A DNA stretch of 64,000 nt from Anaerovibrio lipolyticus DSM 3074 (GCF_900141865.1 NZ_FQYW01000003.1:124001-188000), one strand, 5' to 3'; counted from the first letter of the stretch, positions 35,438-45,151 are shown. The notes: generated from the letters alone by a model not told the origin. Numbers and translations are program-made.

Positions 35438-35842
35438 GTGCCAAGTGCAGATAATCGCGTTGGGATAGTACAGGACTTGTTTCGGGGAAAATATGAAAAC
35501 GATACTAACTCTGATTTCATCAATAGTGCTACAACAAAAGAATTAATAAAGGTACTGTTGAAAAATAATAATATTGAAAAAATCCTTTTATCATGTATAG
35601 CTGGGTCGCCCCCTTTATTGGCTGTAATTGGTGATGTAAATAAATTTCTCAATAAAAACAAATCAGATCAAGATATTTTTGATAGGGATGGGAAAATAAG
35701 GGATTCTTGGAAGCAAAATGTTGGCAAGTTAGTTGGTTCTATTGCCTATTTTATGGGTTATACCAGAAATAAAGAAATTAATTTTGAGGGATTCTCTAGT
35801 TATTTTACTAATGCTTCAAATTTTAAAAGAGAAACATCTTGA
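35438..35842 (+). CDS. Orphan hypothetical protein
   Basis: A 134-residue soluble protein starting at GTG 35438, seven bases after AGGGGGG. It is rich in Asn and Lys, with one short hydrophobic stretch (ILLSCIAGSPPLLAVIGDV, about residues 48-66) that is probably too short and polar for a stable membrane anchor. The C-terminal part contains WKQNVGKLVGSIAYFMGYTRNKEI. No family was recognised. It is the first gene of an AT-rich block and precedes a lipoprotein gene by 17 bases, so the two are likely co-transcribed. Confidence 0.6.
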   Translation: MPSADNRVGIVQDLFRGKYENDTNSDFINSATTKELIKVLLKNNNIEKILLSCIAGSPPLLAVIGDVNKFLNKNKSDQDIFDRDGKIRDSWKQNVGKLVGSIAYFMGYTRNKEINFEGFSSYFTNASNFKRETS

Positions 35843-35859
35843 AGGGAGAGAAAAGGACA

Positions 35860-37776
35860 ATGAAAAAATCATTATTTATCACATTATGTATACTGGCCAT
35901 ATTAGCAGTTTCCCTACTTATAGGGGGATGTGGCAGTAAAAATGATGAAAATATGGATGCCAGTTATTATCGTAAAATATTAATGCTTCCTGATGGTCAG
36001 TTACTTTGCTCCTTGGAGGTTGAGGCGGATAAGGTAAATACCGCAGGTGCTGTTTGCAAAGTTGAGAAAAAGGATGGCAAGATTAGGAGAATTACAGCAC
36101 TATATGATGGACAAAAACCAGATCAAGGCTTTTGGACAGGTTATAGTGGTGTACTATCAGTTCTTGATAAAGCAGATTTATTATCCACTAATGGTTATGA
36201 GTATAAACTATATTTTCATATACTGGAAATATCAGAAGATGGGGATGATTTGCTCTATACCGAGACTGGCACAAAACAAACAAAGGAAATACGACGTTTT
36301 ATAGATGGTGTCAAGGGAAAACCAACCAGTATAAAAAGTGAAGGAAAATTGCAATATGATGCCCAAGGAAGATGTACGGCTATAACTTCCAGTAGTAAAA
36401 GAACAGAATTTGGTTATACCGGAGATTCTGTATTGCCAACCAGCATTGTAGCATATAATTCCGACGGAAAAAAATTAGCCTTAGAAATCCCTTTAATGAC
36501 TTGGGACGAACATAATCGTATAACTAAAGTTGTTATTAAGGGCGATTGGGCATATGATGAAAAATTACGGAATAAAGAAAAATTTGCAGGTGACGAAGCT
36601 GTTGGTTCACTAGGATGGGTAAAATTTGATATGGCAGAAATGACCCAGGCTTTCTATGAGGGGGACAATCCTAATCCAATAAGTGTACGAGCCTATAAAG
36701 CATCTGGTACTCCAACTCGAAGTAGGAAAACCGGTGTTCACGAGTATGCCTACCGCTATGATGATAAATACAATATGATTAGCGTGGAGGCATTAGTTGG
36801 TAAAAATGTAAAAGAACCAGTTATGGCTATTCCATTGGGTGAATCCAAAGATAAAAAGCAAAAATTTTATTGTGCCACTTGTAGGTTTGCCTATGACGAA
36901 AAAGGGCGTCGGGTAGCATGGGCAACCTATGGAAAAGATGGTCGACCAGTAAATGGTGCCAGTGGCTATGCTGAAGAAGACAAATTTTATGGTGATGATG
37001 GTTCTTTTTCACTAGGACAAGTATATTTTGGAACTTTAGGACAACCAATAAATAGGAATAGCGGCGAAAAAGATGTACCTAATTATCATATAAGCATTTT
37101 TATTGATATGGGAGATGGCAAGAGTGAAACCCATTACTTTAATATGGCAGGAGAATGGTTAGGAGTTAATCAGTTCGAAGCAAAGGAAAAAAATGAATTT
37201 ACTACCTCCCGATTTAACAAAGACAGCGACCTAGAAAAGTTAGCTAAAAAACAGGCTCAACCGATTATTCTGGGCAAGATGGGCTTAATGCAGTTTGTCC
37301 ATGAGGAAAAGGATATACCAGAAGCAACGCCAAAGCAGACAGATACTGCCTCTACAAATACTACAGTCATGCTTAATAGTCCACTAAAGGCAAAGGATTT
37401 AACCTTGGGCAAGCTCTCCATTGGTGACAACACTTCCACTATAAGATCCTCCATGGGGAAACCGATTGAAGTTGTCACGGAAAACGGCCAGCTCCATTGG
37501 AAATACCATGAAATTGATATAACACTTGTCAATGACACGATCAGCACATTGATATCCAATAGTCCAGGAGTATTCACCCCACGGGGAATACATGAAGATT
37601 CATCTATAGATGATGTATTTAAAAATTATGGTAAAGACTATCGTTATGAAGAATACAATAATATCCAGCTTTATGAATACCCGATAACCTCCAAGGATGG
37701 TGCGCCTTGCCTTCTGCGTTTTGCCGTCAAAAAAGGCGAAAATAAGGTGTATTACATAAGTATGAGAAAAATATAG
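35860..37776 (+). CDS. Lipoprotein with YD-like repeats and BamE-like C-terminal repeats
   Basis: A 638-residue predicted lipoprotein. The signal peptide ends in the lipobox LIGGC (Cys24). The middle contains several aromatic YD-like units (LQYDAQGRCTAITSS, MTWDEHNRITKVV, YRYDDKYNMISVEA, FAYDEKGRRVAWATYG), as in RHS/YD-type wall proteins. After a Thr-rich linker (about 490-510) come two units (LTLGKLSIGDNTSTIRSSMG and RGIHEDSSIDDVFKNYGKDY) that resemble BamE/SmpA-type folds. The ATG at 35860 after GAAAAGGACA is used. It is probably anchored in the envelope. The function is unknown. Confidence 0.72.
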   Translation: MKKSLFITLCILAILAVSLLIGGCGSKNDENMDASYYRKILMLPDGQLLCSLEVEADKVNTAGAVCKVEKKDGKIRRITALYDGQKPDQGFWTGYSGVLSVLDKADLLSTNGYEYKLYFHILEISEDGDDLLYTETGTKQTKEIRRFIDGVKGKPTSIKSEGKLQYDAQGRCTAITSSSKRTEFGYTGDSVLPTSIVAYNSDGKKLALEIPLMTWDEHNRITKVVIKGDWAYDEKLRNKEKFAGDEAVGSLGWVKFDMAEMTQAFYEGDNPNPISVRAYKASGTPTRSRKTGVHEYAYRYDDKYNMISVEALVGKNVKEPVMAIPLGESKDKKQKFYCATCRFAYDEKGRRVAWATYGKDGRPVNGASGYAEEDKFYGDDGSFSLGQVYFGTLGQPINRNSGEKDVPNYHISIFIDMGDGKSETHYFNMAGEWLGVNQFEAKEKNEFTTSRFNKDSDLEKLAKKQAQPIILGKMGLMQFVHEEKDIPEATPKQTDTASTNTTVMLNSPLKAKDLTLGKLSIGDNTSTIRSSMGKPIEVVTENGQLHWKYHEIDITLVNDTISTLISNSPGVFTPRGIHEDSSIDDVFKNYGKDYRYEEYNNIQLYEYPITSKDGAPCLLRFAVKKGENKVYYISMRKI

Positions 37777-37815
37777 TAATGAAGTCCATTACTATAGATA
37801 AATGGGGGTGAGTGT

Positions 37816-38373
37816 ATGTCAAAAATTTGCACAAAATGTGGAAAATCATTTGCTGATTCCTTTAATTTTTGTGAGTCCTGTGGCTCACCACTAGTGGAGC
37901 TGATTGATAACCCACCGCCTAGTGAAAATCAATCATCCTTACAATCGGTTTCCCCTGAAGCTGTTGAACAGGATGTTAGGAATCCAATGGTTGTACTTTT
38001 TGTTATTGGATTTTTAATTTACTGGGGAGGATATAGCCTTAGTCATTATATTGGAGGTAGCATTGCTAGCATAGTATTTGCTATCTTAATGTTTATACTT
38101 TTGGGTGTTCCAATTTTTTCTGGTATGAAGACATTTTTACAACCTAAAATAGGTAAGTTTTCGGCATTTGGAATAAGCCTGACTATAATATATGTTTTCC
38201 TCTGGAAAGAATATCCTTGGCTAATCGTTTTCGAAATGCTGGAAAAATTCATCTATCCGACAAAATTTATCATATCAGAAATTATTAGAATGTTGTGCTT
38301 TGTGCCAACAGCCTTATTGTGGGCATTCTGCGTAAATATATCAATGCAAAATGCCAAAAATAGTCAATATTAA
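37816..38373 (+). CDS. Zinc-ribbon membrane protein
   Basis: A 185-residue protein. The N-terminus is a zinc ribbon (ICTKCGKSF and FCESCGSPL). After a Pro/Ser-rich linker (about 35-60) come four or five hydrophobic helices. GGGGGTGAG precedes ATG. It lies 39 bases after the lipoprotein gene. Zinc-ribbon plus membrane architecture is common in Firmicutes and gives no specific function. Confidence 0.7.
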   Translation: MSKICTKCGKSFADSFNFCESCGSPLVELIDNPPPSENQSSLQSVSPEAVEQDVRNPMVVLFVIGFLIYWGGYSLSHYIGGSIASIVFAILMFILLGVPIFSGMKTFLQPKIGKFSAFGISLTIIYVFLWKEYPWLIVFEMLEKFIYPTKFIISEIIRMLCFVPTALLWAFCVNISMQNAKNSQY

Positions 38374-38377
38374 AAAA

Positions 38378-38424
38378 CAGGGTATGGGAACTGCAACTGA
38401 TATGCTTCCCATACCCTGCTTTTC
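38378..38424. terminator. Bidirectional terminator
   Basis: CAGGGTATGGGAA (38378-38390) pairs with TTCCCATACCCTG (38406-38418). T-rich sequence flanks it on both strands. Confidence 0.85.
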
Positions 38425-38488
38425 ATTACAATTAACCATAAAGCTGTATTTTTGAATAGATATTCTATCCTACAAATTATCAAACCCG

Positions 38489-38779
38489 CTAAATACCAAT
38501 TTTTTTAGGAGTAAAACTAATATTTAATACCATCCCCATCCCATCAGCTAATCTCTGTAATAACTTGATGGACGGATTGCGAGAACCGTTTTCTATGCGA
38601 CTTATTTCTGTCTGAGCAATTCCGGTACGCTCAGACAACTCCTTTTGAGTTAGATTGCTTAAGGTTCTGGCATCTATTAAAGCTCGGATAATCTTAAACT
38701 CAGGCTGCATTTCTTCATAAGCCTTGGCAAACTCAGGGTCTTTCATACATTCGGCCTTATATTCTTTTAATGTCTTCAT
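38489..38779 (-). CDS. XRE-family antitoxin (HigA-like)
   Basis: A 96-residue protein with a central helix-turn-helix (LTQKELSERTGIAQTEISRIENGSRNPSIKLLQRLADGMG), typical of HigA-type antitoxins that bind the toxin and repress the operon. The ATG at 38779 after AAGGTGAT overlaps the end of the upstream toxin gene by 23 bases. Toxin-first order is usual for HigBA. Confidence 0.88.
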   Translation of the reverse strand: MKTLKEYKAECMKDPEFAKAYEEMQPEFKIIRALIDARTLSNLTQKELSERTGIAQTEISRIENGSRNPSIKLLQRLADGMGMVLNISFTPKKIGI

Positions 38780-39131
38780 GCCTATCACCTTTCCTTGTAA
38801 TGTAGTCCTGACGACGCTTTATAGCCATTTCAATTTCAGAATCTGGAGTTTTATCTTTTTTCTTTACAAATCCATTAGTAATAATTATTTTTCCACCAGT
38901 ATAGAAAAAGAACAATGCTCGTGTTATATTATTTCCGAAGTTACACCTTAACTCGAAAATATCATCTCGTAAATATTTGGTATATGGAGCACGAAGTGAA
39001 GTACCTTTTTCTTCTAGTAATTCCATCATACCAACCATCTTAGCCCGCATTTTTGGATCCAAATCCCCCAAGAAATCATCTACAGGTGTTTTACCATCAA
39101 CCGCTTCGTAAAATTCAACCTCAAAGTTCAT
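38757..39131 (-). CDS. RelE/HigB-type toxin (Gp49-like)
   Basis: A 124-residue protein starting at ATG 39131 after AGGAAAGG. It begins MNFEVEFYEAVDGKTPVDDFL and contains YLRDDIFELRCNFGNNITRALFFFYTGGKIIITNGFVKKKDKTP, the core of the HigB/phage Gp49 family. Such toxins cleave mRNA on the ribosome. It forms a cassette with the XRE antitoxin downstream and a very AT-rich promoter region upstream. The pair lies at the edge of an AT-rich accessory block. Confidence 0.87.
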   Translation of the reverse strand: MNFEVEFYEAVDGKTPVDDFLGDLDPKMRAKMVGMMELLEEKGTSLRAPYTKYLRDDIFELRCNFGNNITRALFFFYTGGKIIITNGFVKKKDKTPDSEIEMAIKRRQDYITRKGDRHEDIKRI

Positions 39132-39178
39132 AGATATTGCCTTTCCTAAAGTATATGAGATATATATCATAAAGTCAA

Positions 39179-39295
39179 TATTAGCATTTTTAATATTATA
39201 AATTATTATATAATATTTACATAATTATTTTATAATTTATTATAAATATACTTATAATATTTGTCTATTATTTTTATAATTATATTAATTTGAGG
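39179..39295. other. Extremely AT-rich tract
   Basis: About 115 bases with only some six G or C, made of overlapping TATAAT/ATTATAA words. It contains the promoter region of the toxin-antitoxin operon and may be easily melted. No gene is present. Confidence 0.7.
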
Positions 39296-39310
39296 TTAAA
39301 ATGATGACTA

Positions 39311-39367
39311 AAAAAAGCTATAGCCGGGTATTGATATGCAATCAATCCAGCCATAGCCTTTTTTTAT
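39311..39367 (-). terminator. Terminator of cdd
   Basis: On the minus strand GGCTATGGCTGG pairs with CCCGGCTATAGC around a TTGATT/ATCAA inner stem, followed by TTTTTTTAG. A T-run also follows it on the plus strand. Confidence 0.8.
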
Positions 39368-39392
39368 TCAAATATTAATTTAAAATAGCTGC

Positions 39393-39842
39393 TTATTCCA
39401 GCTCATCAAATACACTGAAATGGGATTCATAGCGTCCCTTAACATGGTTGATACCCATATACTTAACAAATGGTGCCAGCTCCTCCAGCTTCATTACGCG
39501 GATATCACCATCCAGATTTGCCATAACAACCTCCGGAATATCGAATTCCGCCATAACCTGCAGACAGCCACCGCATGGCACAAATGGATTCTCCGTATCT
39601 GCCACCACGGCAACCGCATCAAACTCCTGCTTGCCATCGGAAATAGCCTTATAAACCGCAGCCCTTTCAGCGCATACGGACAAGCTGCTGGAACCGTTTT
39701 CCACATTGCAAGCTCCATACAAAGTGCCGTCAGATGCTAAAATGCAAGCACCAACTTTAATGTTAGAATAAGGGCTGTAGGCTTTCTGGCGGGCATCCTT
39801 GGCCATCTTAACCATAGTGTCGCAAATATCTTCATTTAACAT
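39393..39842 (-). CDS. cdd: Cytidine deaminase
   Basis: A 149-residue zinc enzyme deaminating cytidine and deoxycytidine for pyrimidine salvage. The active-site motifs are VCAERAA (Cys-Ala-Glu) and PCGGCLQ (two zinc cysteines), with YSPYSNIKVGA near the start. It is about 15-20 residues longer than many single-domain Cdd proteins, mostly at the C-terminus. AAAGGAG precedes ATG. It is divergent from the LCP gene across a DnaA-box cluster. Confidence 0.93.
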   Translation of the reverse strand: MLNEDICDTMVKMAKDARQKAYSPYSNIKVGACILASDGTLYGACNVENGSSSLSVCAERAAVYKAISDGKQEFDAVAVVADTENPFVPCGGCLQVMAEFDIPEVVMANLDGDIRVMKLEELAPFVKYMGINHVKGRYESHFSVFDELE

Positions 39843-39962
39843 ATTTCATGGCTCCTTTGCTTAATATTTTACAAATGTAATAATACCGATACTACTTAGG
39901 TATATTTTATTCGATAAGGATAATTTTATCAATTCATTTTTTCCAAAGCCCAAAAGCCCTGT

Positions 39963-40201
39963 TTATACACAATTTCCACAGGTTATCCACAGTTATTAAC
40001 ATATATCCACACAATATGTGTTCTATTTCTGTGGATAAAGTGGATAACTTTGTGAATAACTCAATATATAGTGGCTTTTTTCATCCAAAGCACAATATAT
40101 AGGTTCATTTTTTCAAAAATATCCAACTAAACTTGTGGATATTTTACATCTCCTTTTCATTTTTGAAAATTATACTTGAAATAATGAAAATATTATCCAC
40201 A
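39963..40201. promoter_or_regulatory. DnaA-box cluster between cdd and the LCP gene
   Basis: The 456-base gap between cdd and the LCP gene holds three perfect TTATCCACA boxes (39983-39991, 40030-40038 reverse, 40193-40201). Two more fit TTWTNCACA (39963-39971, 40051-40059 reverse), and at least four have one mismatch (39972-39980, 40004-40012, 40039-40047, 40133-40141). That density is origin-like, yet dnaA is about 12 kb away. No DnaA-trio run was found beside it. Confidence 0.85.
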
Positions 40202-40298
40202 ATTAGTTGCATAAGTTATTTGAAAATAATATACTAGTTGGGCAGTTTAAATTTAAAAATAGAATTCTTTCATAAAAAAATAAAAGGAAGCGAAGATA

Positions 40299-41546
40299 TT
40301 GCCAAATAATAAATATAACCAAGAACCACCCATATATCGCTCTAAGCGACGCCGGAAAAAGAAAAGCAACTTCTGGCCAATGTTCTTGCTGCTATGTGCC
40401 TTTGTAATCGCTGCAGTGGCAGGAGCCCTGTTTGCCTCATCTGTTCTCTTCGAAAAGCCTGCCAAGCCTGAAAAGGCAAATCTTATGACGGCCAAGGACA
40501 AAATAATCGTCATGATTATGGGTGTGGATGAACGAGAAGGGGATGTGGGCCGCTCGGATACCCTGATGGTGGCCACACTGGACCCTAAGAAGAAAAAGGC
40601 AGCTCTCCTGTCTATTCCTCGTGATACCCGTGTAAAAATCAAGGGATATGGCTTTGATAAAATCAATGCAGCCTATGCCTATGGAGGCCACGAGCTGACC
40701 CGGGACACCGTGGAGGATCTAATTGGTGTTCACATGGAGCACCATATCCTGATTAATATAAAATCCTTCAAGAAAATTATTGATGCCATCGGAGGCGTGG
40801 ACATAAACGTAGAGAAGCGAATGTACTACGAGGATGTATGGGATGACGATGGGGGCCTTCTCATCGACCTTCAGCCAGGGCTGCAGCACATGGACGGCGA
40901 TACTGCCATTACCTATGTACGTTACCGTGATGAGGAGGGTGATATTGGCCGTATCAGACGCCAGCAAAAATTCATGCAGGCCGTAATGGATAAGGTAACA
41001 TCCCCGGCTATTATTCCACGTATTCCGTCTATTATCAAGGAAGTGGTGGGCTCGGTACAGACAGACCTTTCTGTAAAGCAGCTTATTGAATTTGCCACCT
41101 CCCTTAAGGATGCCCAAAAATCAGGGCTGCAGGCAGAAATGCTGCCTGGAAAGCCAATGTATATAGATGGTGTAAGCTACTGGATTCCTGATCTGGGTAA
41201 GCTGAGAACCACTGTTGCCAATACCCTTGATACTACCCTGGATAAGAATCTCAGAGATGATCTGGCAGAGGATACCCGTGAATATGAGGAATCCATTCCA
41301 AACAATGCCCGGGAGCTCAATGCTGAGGAGGCAAGGGAAATATATCGTCATGAGAACACTGAGGATATAGAAAGAGCAAAGCAAATTACCAAGAGGGAGT
41401 CCACTGATGAAAAGCTGAGAAAGGACCCTTACGAAATAGAGGAGTCATCAGTGAAGCAGGAGCCTGTGGTGCAGGAAACCAAGCCAAAAACCAAGGGGCC
41501 GACTCCATCTCCTACAGTACCTAGTGCCGGAAAAACCGCAAATTAA
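40299..41546 (+). CDS. LytR-CpsA-Psr (LCP) family protein
   Basis: A 415-residue membrane-anchored enzyme of the family that transfers glycopolymers to peptidoglycan. A basic cytoplasmic N-terminus (RSKRRRKKK) precedes one membrane helix (about residues 28-48). The LCP domain has MIMGVDEREGDVGRSDTLM, LLSIPRDTRVKI, FDKINAAYAYGG, VDIN and YVRYRDEEGDIGRIRRQQ, the conserved Arg/Asp residues. The C-terminal 100 residues are charged and end in a Pro/Thr/Lys-rich tail. TTG start after AAAAGGAAG. Confidence 0.9.
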   Translation: MPNNKYNQEPPIYRSKRRRKKKSNFWPMFLLLCAFVIAAVAGALFASSVLFEKPAKPEKANLMTAKDKIIVMIMGVDEREGDVGRSDTLMVATLDPKKKKAALLSIPRDTRVKIKGYGFDKINAAYAYGGHELTRDTVEDLIGVHMEHHILINIKSFKKIIDAIGGVDINVEKRMYYEDVWDDDGGLLIDLQPGLQHMDGDTAITYVRYRDEEGDIGRIRRQQKFMQAVMDKVTSPAIIPRIPSIIKEVVGSVQTDLSVKQLIEFATSLKDAQKSGLQAEMLPGKPMYIDGVSYWIPDLGKLRTTVANTLDTTLDKNLRDDLAEDTREYEESIPNNARELNAEEAREIYRHENTEDIERAKQITKRESTDEKLRKDPYEIEESSVKQEPVVQETKPKTKGPTPSPTVPSAGKTAN

Positions 41547-41560
41547 ACTTTAAAAATCAT

Positions 41561-41598
41561 ATGGACGATTGCCTAGTGCAGTCGCCCATATTTTTTTG
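41561..41598 (+). terminator. Terminator of the LCP gene
   Basis: ATGG-CGATTGC pairs with GCAGTCG-CCAT around CTAGT, followed by T7. Confidence 0.85.
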
Positions 41599-41602
41599 CA
41601 CC

Positions 41603-41645
41603 AAAAAAGAGGACGTCGTCACTAATTTCTCTCAGTGCGACATCC
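41603..41645 (-). terminator. Terminator of gyrA
   Basis: On the minus strand GGATGTCGCACT pairs with AGTGACGACGTCC (one bulge, one mismatch), followed by TCTTTTTTGG. Confidence 0.8.
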
Positions 41646-41662
41646 CCTAATTTAATTAAATG

Positions 41663-44092
41663 TTAGTCATTTTTCTGCAACAGAGTTGCCATGGAGGAAA
41701 CCTTATCTCCCTCACTTGGCTTCATAATGATAACACCCTGGGTGTTGCGGCCAATCTGGCTGATACCGCTGATGGAGGTTCTCAGAACCACACCGCCCTC
41801 AGTAATGAGAAGCAGCTCATGATCCTCCTGAACCACTGCCATGCCAATTACCTTACCGGTCTTTTCAGTAACCTTAAGGTTAATCAGGCCCTTGCCTCCG
41901 CGGTGCTGAACGGTGTACTGGTCAATGGTGGTACGCTTGCCCAGACCACATTCAGTAACAGTAAGCACGTCAGCATCTTCCTTCAGGCTGTCCATAGCCA
42001 CCACCTCATCACCAGGGGTAAGTCTGATACCCTTTACGCCTCTGGCTACGCGGCCCATAACGCGAACCTGGTCCTCCTCAAAGGCAATGGCCATACCATT
42101 TTTGGTACCCAGCATAATCTTCTGCTGACCATTGGTAATCTTAACACCGATGAGCTCATCATCCTCCTGAAGGCTGATGGCAATAACGCCAATCTTACGG
42201 GAGGTATTGAAGTCAGACAGGCTTACACGCTTAACTACACCCATCTTGGTGGCCATAAAGAGGTACTTGTCAGGATCATAATCCCTTACCTGAATAACAG
42301 CACTAACCTTCTCGTCCTTATCCAGCTTCAGCAGATTAATAAGAGCTGTACCCTTGGCGGTGCGGCTAGCCTCTGCAATCTGATAAGCCTTGAGATAATA
42401 TACGCGGCCTTTGTTTGTATAGAACAGGATGGTATGATGGTTGGTGGTGATCAGGAGATTTTCAACGAAATCGTCCTCCTTGGTAGGCATACCATTTACA
42501 CCAGTTCCTCCACGATTCTGTCTTCTATATGTATCCAGCTTAATGCGCTTGATATAATTTCTGTGGGTAATGGAAATAACCACATCATCATCAGCAATCA
42601 TATCCTCAATATCAATCTCACTCATATCGTGGGTAATATTGGTACGACGCTCATCACCGAACTTGCGCTTAACCTCGGTGAGCTCCTCCTTGATGATTTC
42701 CATGATTTTCCACTCATCAGCCAATACAGACTTCAACCATTCAATCCTCTTTAAGATTTCCTGGTATTCTTCCTCGATCTTCTCACGCTCCAGACCTGTG
42801 AGGCGCTGAAGTCTGAGATCAAGGATAGCCTGTGCCTGCTTTTCACTGAGGCTGAAGCCTTCCATAAGGGCAGTACGGGCAATATCAGCAGTACGGGACT
42901 CACGGATGGTGGTAATTACCGCATCAATGTGGTCCAGAGCAATATTCAAGCCCTCTAAAATATGGGCTCTTGCCTCGGCCTTGGCCAGCTCGTAACGAGT
43001 ACGTCTGGTAATAACATCCTCCTGATGCTTAATGTAGTAGTGAAGAACCTGCTTCAGGGTCAGCACCTTTGGCTGATTTTCCACCAAAGCCAGCATAATA
43101 ACACCAAATGTTTCCTGCATCTGGGTATGCTTATAGAGCTGATTAAGCATAATATCAGGATTTATATCCTTGCGAAGCTCCATAACGATACGCATACCGC
43201 TGCGGTCAGATTCATCTCTAAGGTCAGTAATGCCTTCGATCTGCTTATCACGAACCAGCTCAGCAATCTTTTCAATAAGACGTGCCTTATTCACCTGATA
43301 TGGAAGCTCAGTAACGATAATACGAGGCTTGCCATTGGACATGGTCTCAATATTGGCCTTGGCACGCATCTTTATCTGACCACGGCCGGTGGAATAAGCA
43401 CTCTTAATGCCAGCAGTACCCATAATAAGACCGCCAGTAGGGAAATCAGGTCCCTTAATAACGGTCATAAGCTCCTCAGCCGTAGCATCAGGATTATCAA
43501 TAAGCATCAGCACACCATCAATAACCTCATTCATGTTATGAGGAGGAATGTTGGTGGCCATACCTACAGCTATACCGGATGTACCGTTTACCAAAAGCTC
43601 AGGGAACTTTGATGGCAGTACAGTTGGTTCCTTTAAGGATTCATCATAGTTAGGCGTAAAATCAACGGTTTCCTTATCAATATCCTGAAGCATAAGCTCA
43701 GAAATTCTTGACATACGAACCTCAGTATAACGCATTGCTGCAGCAGGGTCGCCATCCACGGAACCAAAGTTACCATGACCATCTGCCAGCATATAGCGCA
43801 TGGAAAAGTCCTGAGCCATACGAACAATAGCATCATATACTGAGCTATCACCATGTGGGTGATATTTACCCAATACTTCGCCTACAATACGTGCGGATTT
43901 TTTATATGGTTTTCCAGGAGTCATGCCGGCTTCCTGCATAGCGTAAAGAATACGTCTGTGTACAGGCTTCAGACCATCACGAACATCTGGTATTGCTCTG
44001 GAAACAATAACACTCATGGCGTAATCAATATAAGAATTACGCATCTCCTGTTCCAGATTTACCGGTAAAATCTTACCTTCGCCGAATTCCAC
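41663..44092 (-). CDS. gyrA: DNA gyrase subunit A
   Basis: An 809-residue type IIA topoisomerase subunit that introduces negative supercoils with GyrB. The catalytic Tyr is in [12 protein letters not shown]. The quinolone region reads [17 protein letters not shown], with the wild-type Ser and Asp at the positions of E. coli Ser83 and Asp87 and Ser where E. coli has Ala84. The C-terminal beta-pinwheel has a GyrA-box variant (QHRGGKGL), which favours GyrA over ParC. GTG start after GAGGTGA. gyrA is separated from gyrB by ppx, a kinase-like gene and htpX. Confidence 0.96.
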   Translation of the reverse strand: MEFGEGKILPVNLEQEMRNSYIDYAMSVIVSRAIPDVRDGLKPVHRRILYAMQEAGMTPGKPYKKSARIVGEVLGKYHPHGDSSVYDAIVRMAQDFSMRYMLADGHGNFGSVDGDPAAAMRYTEVRMSRISELMLQDIDKETVDFTPNYDESLKEPTVLPSKFPELLVNGTSGIAVGMATNIPPHNMNEVIDGVLMLIDNPDATAEELMTVIKGPDFPTGGLIMGTAGIKSAYSTGRGQIKMRAKANIETMSNGKPRIIVTELPYQVNKARLIEKIAELVRDKQIEGITDLRDESDRSGMRIVMELRKDINPDIMLNQLYKHTQMQETFGVIMLALVENQPKVLTLKQVLHYYIKHQEDVITRRTRYELAKAEARAHILEGLNIALDHIDAVITTIRESRTADIARTALMEGFSLSEKQAQAILDLRLQRLTGLEREKIEEEYQEILKRIEWLKSVLADEWKIMEIIKEELTEVKRKFGDERRTNITHDMSEIDIEDMIADDDVVISITHRNYIKRIKLDTYRRQNRGGTGVNGMPTKEDDFVENLLITTNHHTILFYTNKGRVYYLKAYQIAEASRTAKGTALINLLKLDKDEKVSAVIQVRDYDPDKYLFMATKMGVVKRVSLSDFNTSRKIGVIAISLQEDDELIGVKITNGQQKIMLGTKNGMAIAFEEDQVRVMGRVARGVKGIRLTPGDEVVAMDSLKEDADVLTVTECGLGKRTTIDQYTVQHRGGKGLINLKVTEKTGKVIGMAVVQEDHELLLITEGGVVLRTSISGISQIGRNTQGVIIMKPSEGDKVSSMATLLQKND

Positions 44093-44245
44093 TATCTCAC
44101 CTCAAAAAGTTTAATACAAAATCAATTAGCTCCTTATTATACCATATTTTGCCCAATATATAAAGATTAAATCCCTGTAATCCTTTGATAAATAGGCATT
44201 TATGGCTAATAAGGAGCTTCATTTTGTCATTTTATAAACAAATTA

Positions 44246-45151
44246 TCATTTTATGATTTCCGAATAGATAAAGCCCTCCCGAACCCCTGAATCGCTGTAA
44301 ATAACCTTTTCAGCGGCAAACCTTTTGGCAATCACATCCGCAATAACCATACCGGAAATAATGGTATGTATTCTGTCAGGAATATTTTTCATGAGAATAA
44401 CTGACTCGGCCTGCGTCAGCTTTCCCGTGGATCCAAAACGTCTTATCATGTCAGACAATTTGGCCGTATCTATCTCCTTATTTCTCCTGTCCGTACTGTA
44501 AAGGGCATTATAAAGTGCTCTGGTTCCCTTAAAGGTCCCCCCAATGCCACAGATTACCTTTGATTTAATATCCTTAAAATCACTGGCGCTGTCTATTATT
44601 TCCTGGGCTCTGGCATACATTTTTTCAACTTCGTCACTATTTGGCATAAATGAAGTACAGCATTCCTTTTTCAATCCCAAGGAGCCAATATGCAGACTTA
44701 TTTTATGAGTAATCTGGTTATTTTCATAATAAACCAGCTCCGTACTGCCACCGCCAATATCCACCAGAAGCCCCTCACTCATATCAATATTTCTGGTGGC
44801 ACCTACAAAATCATATTCAGCTTCCTTGTCTCCCGATATAACCACGATATTAATACCAGTGCGTTGGATTATTTCCGACACCACCTGCTGGCTGTTTTTG
44901 CAATTTCTTAGAGCAGCAGTGGTAAAGGCCATAACATCGTTTATGCTGAATACATCCAGAAATTCCTTATATTCATCCAGAACCTGACAGACCTTGTCCA
45001 CACCCTCCTGACTCATAATATTGTCATTAAGATAGGCTGCCAGTCCCACCATATGCTTTTTCTTTAAAATAAGTTCCATGGCACCATTCTCAATTTCATA
45101 AATTGCCATGCGAACAGTATTTGAACCAATATCTATAATCCCCTGAATCAT
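44246..45151 (-). CDS. Ppx/GppA family phosphatase
   Basis: A 301-residue protein of the exopolyphosphatase/guanosine pentaphosphatase family (ASKHA fold). Motifs are IIDIGSNTVRM at the N-terminus, LLVDIGGGSTELV in the middle and GIGGTFKGTRAL later. It lacks the C-terminal HD-like extension of E. coli Ppx. It may hydrolyse polyphosphate or pppGpp. GGGGCG precedes ATG. It is divergent from the RNA candidate and the kinase-like gene. Confidence 0.9.
   Translation of the reverse strand: MIQGIIDIGSNTVRMAIYEIENGAMELILKKKHMVGLAAYLNDNIMSQEGVDKVCQVLDEYKEFLDVFSINDVMAFTTAALRNCKNSQQVVSEIIQRTGINIVVISGDKEAEYDFVGATRNIDMSEGLLVDIGGGSTELVYYENNQITHKISLHIGSLGLKKECCTSFMPNSDEVEKMYARAQEIIDSASDFKDIKSKVICGIGGTFKGTRALYNALYSTDRRNKEIDTAKLSDMIRRFGSTGKLTQAESVILMKNIPDRIHTIISGMVIADVIAKRFAAEKVIYSDSGVREGFIYSEIIK

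Noticed and set aside
41660-42754. 364-codon open frame antisense to gyrA
   Set aside because: It lies fully inside gyrA on the opposite strand, with no ribosome-binding site and a composition typical of an antisense shadow.
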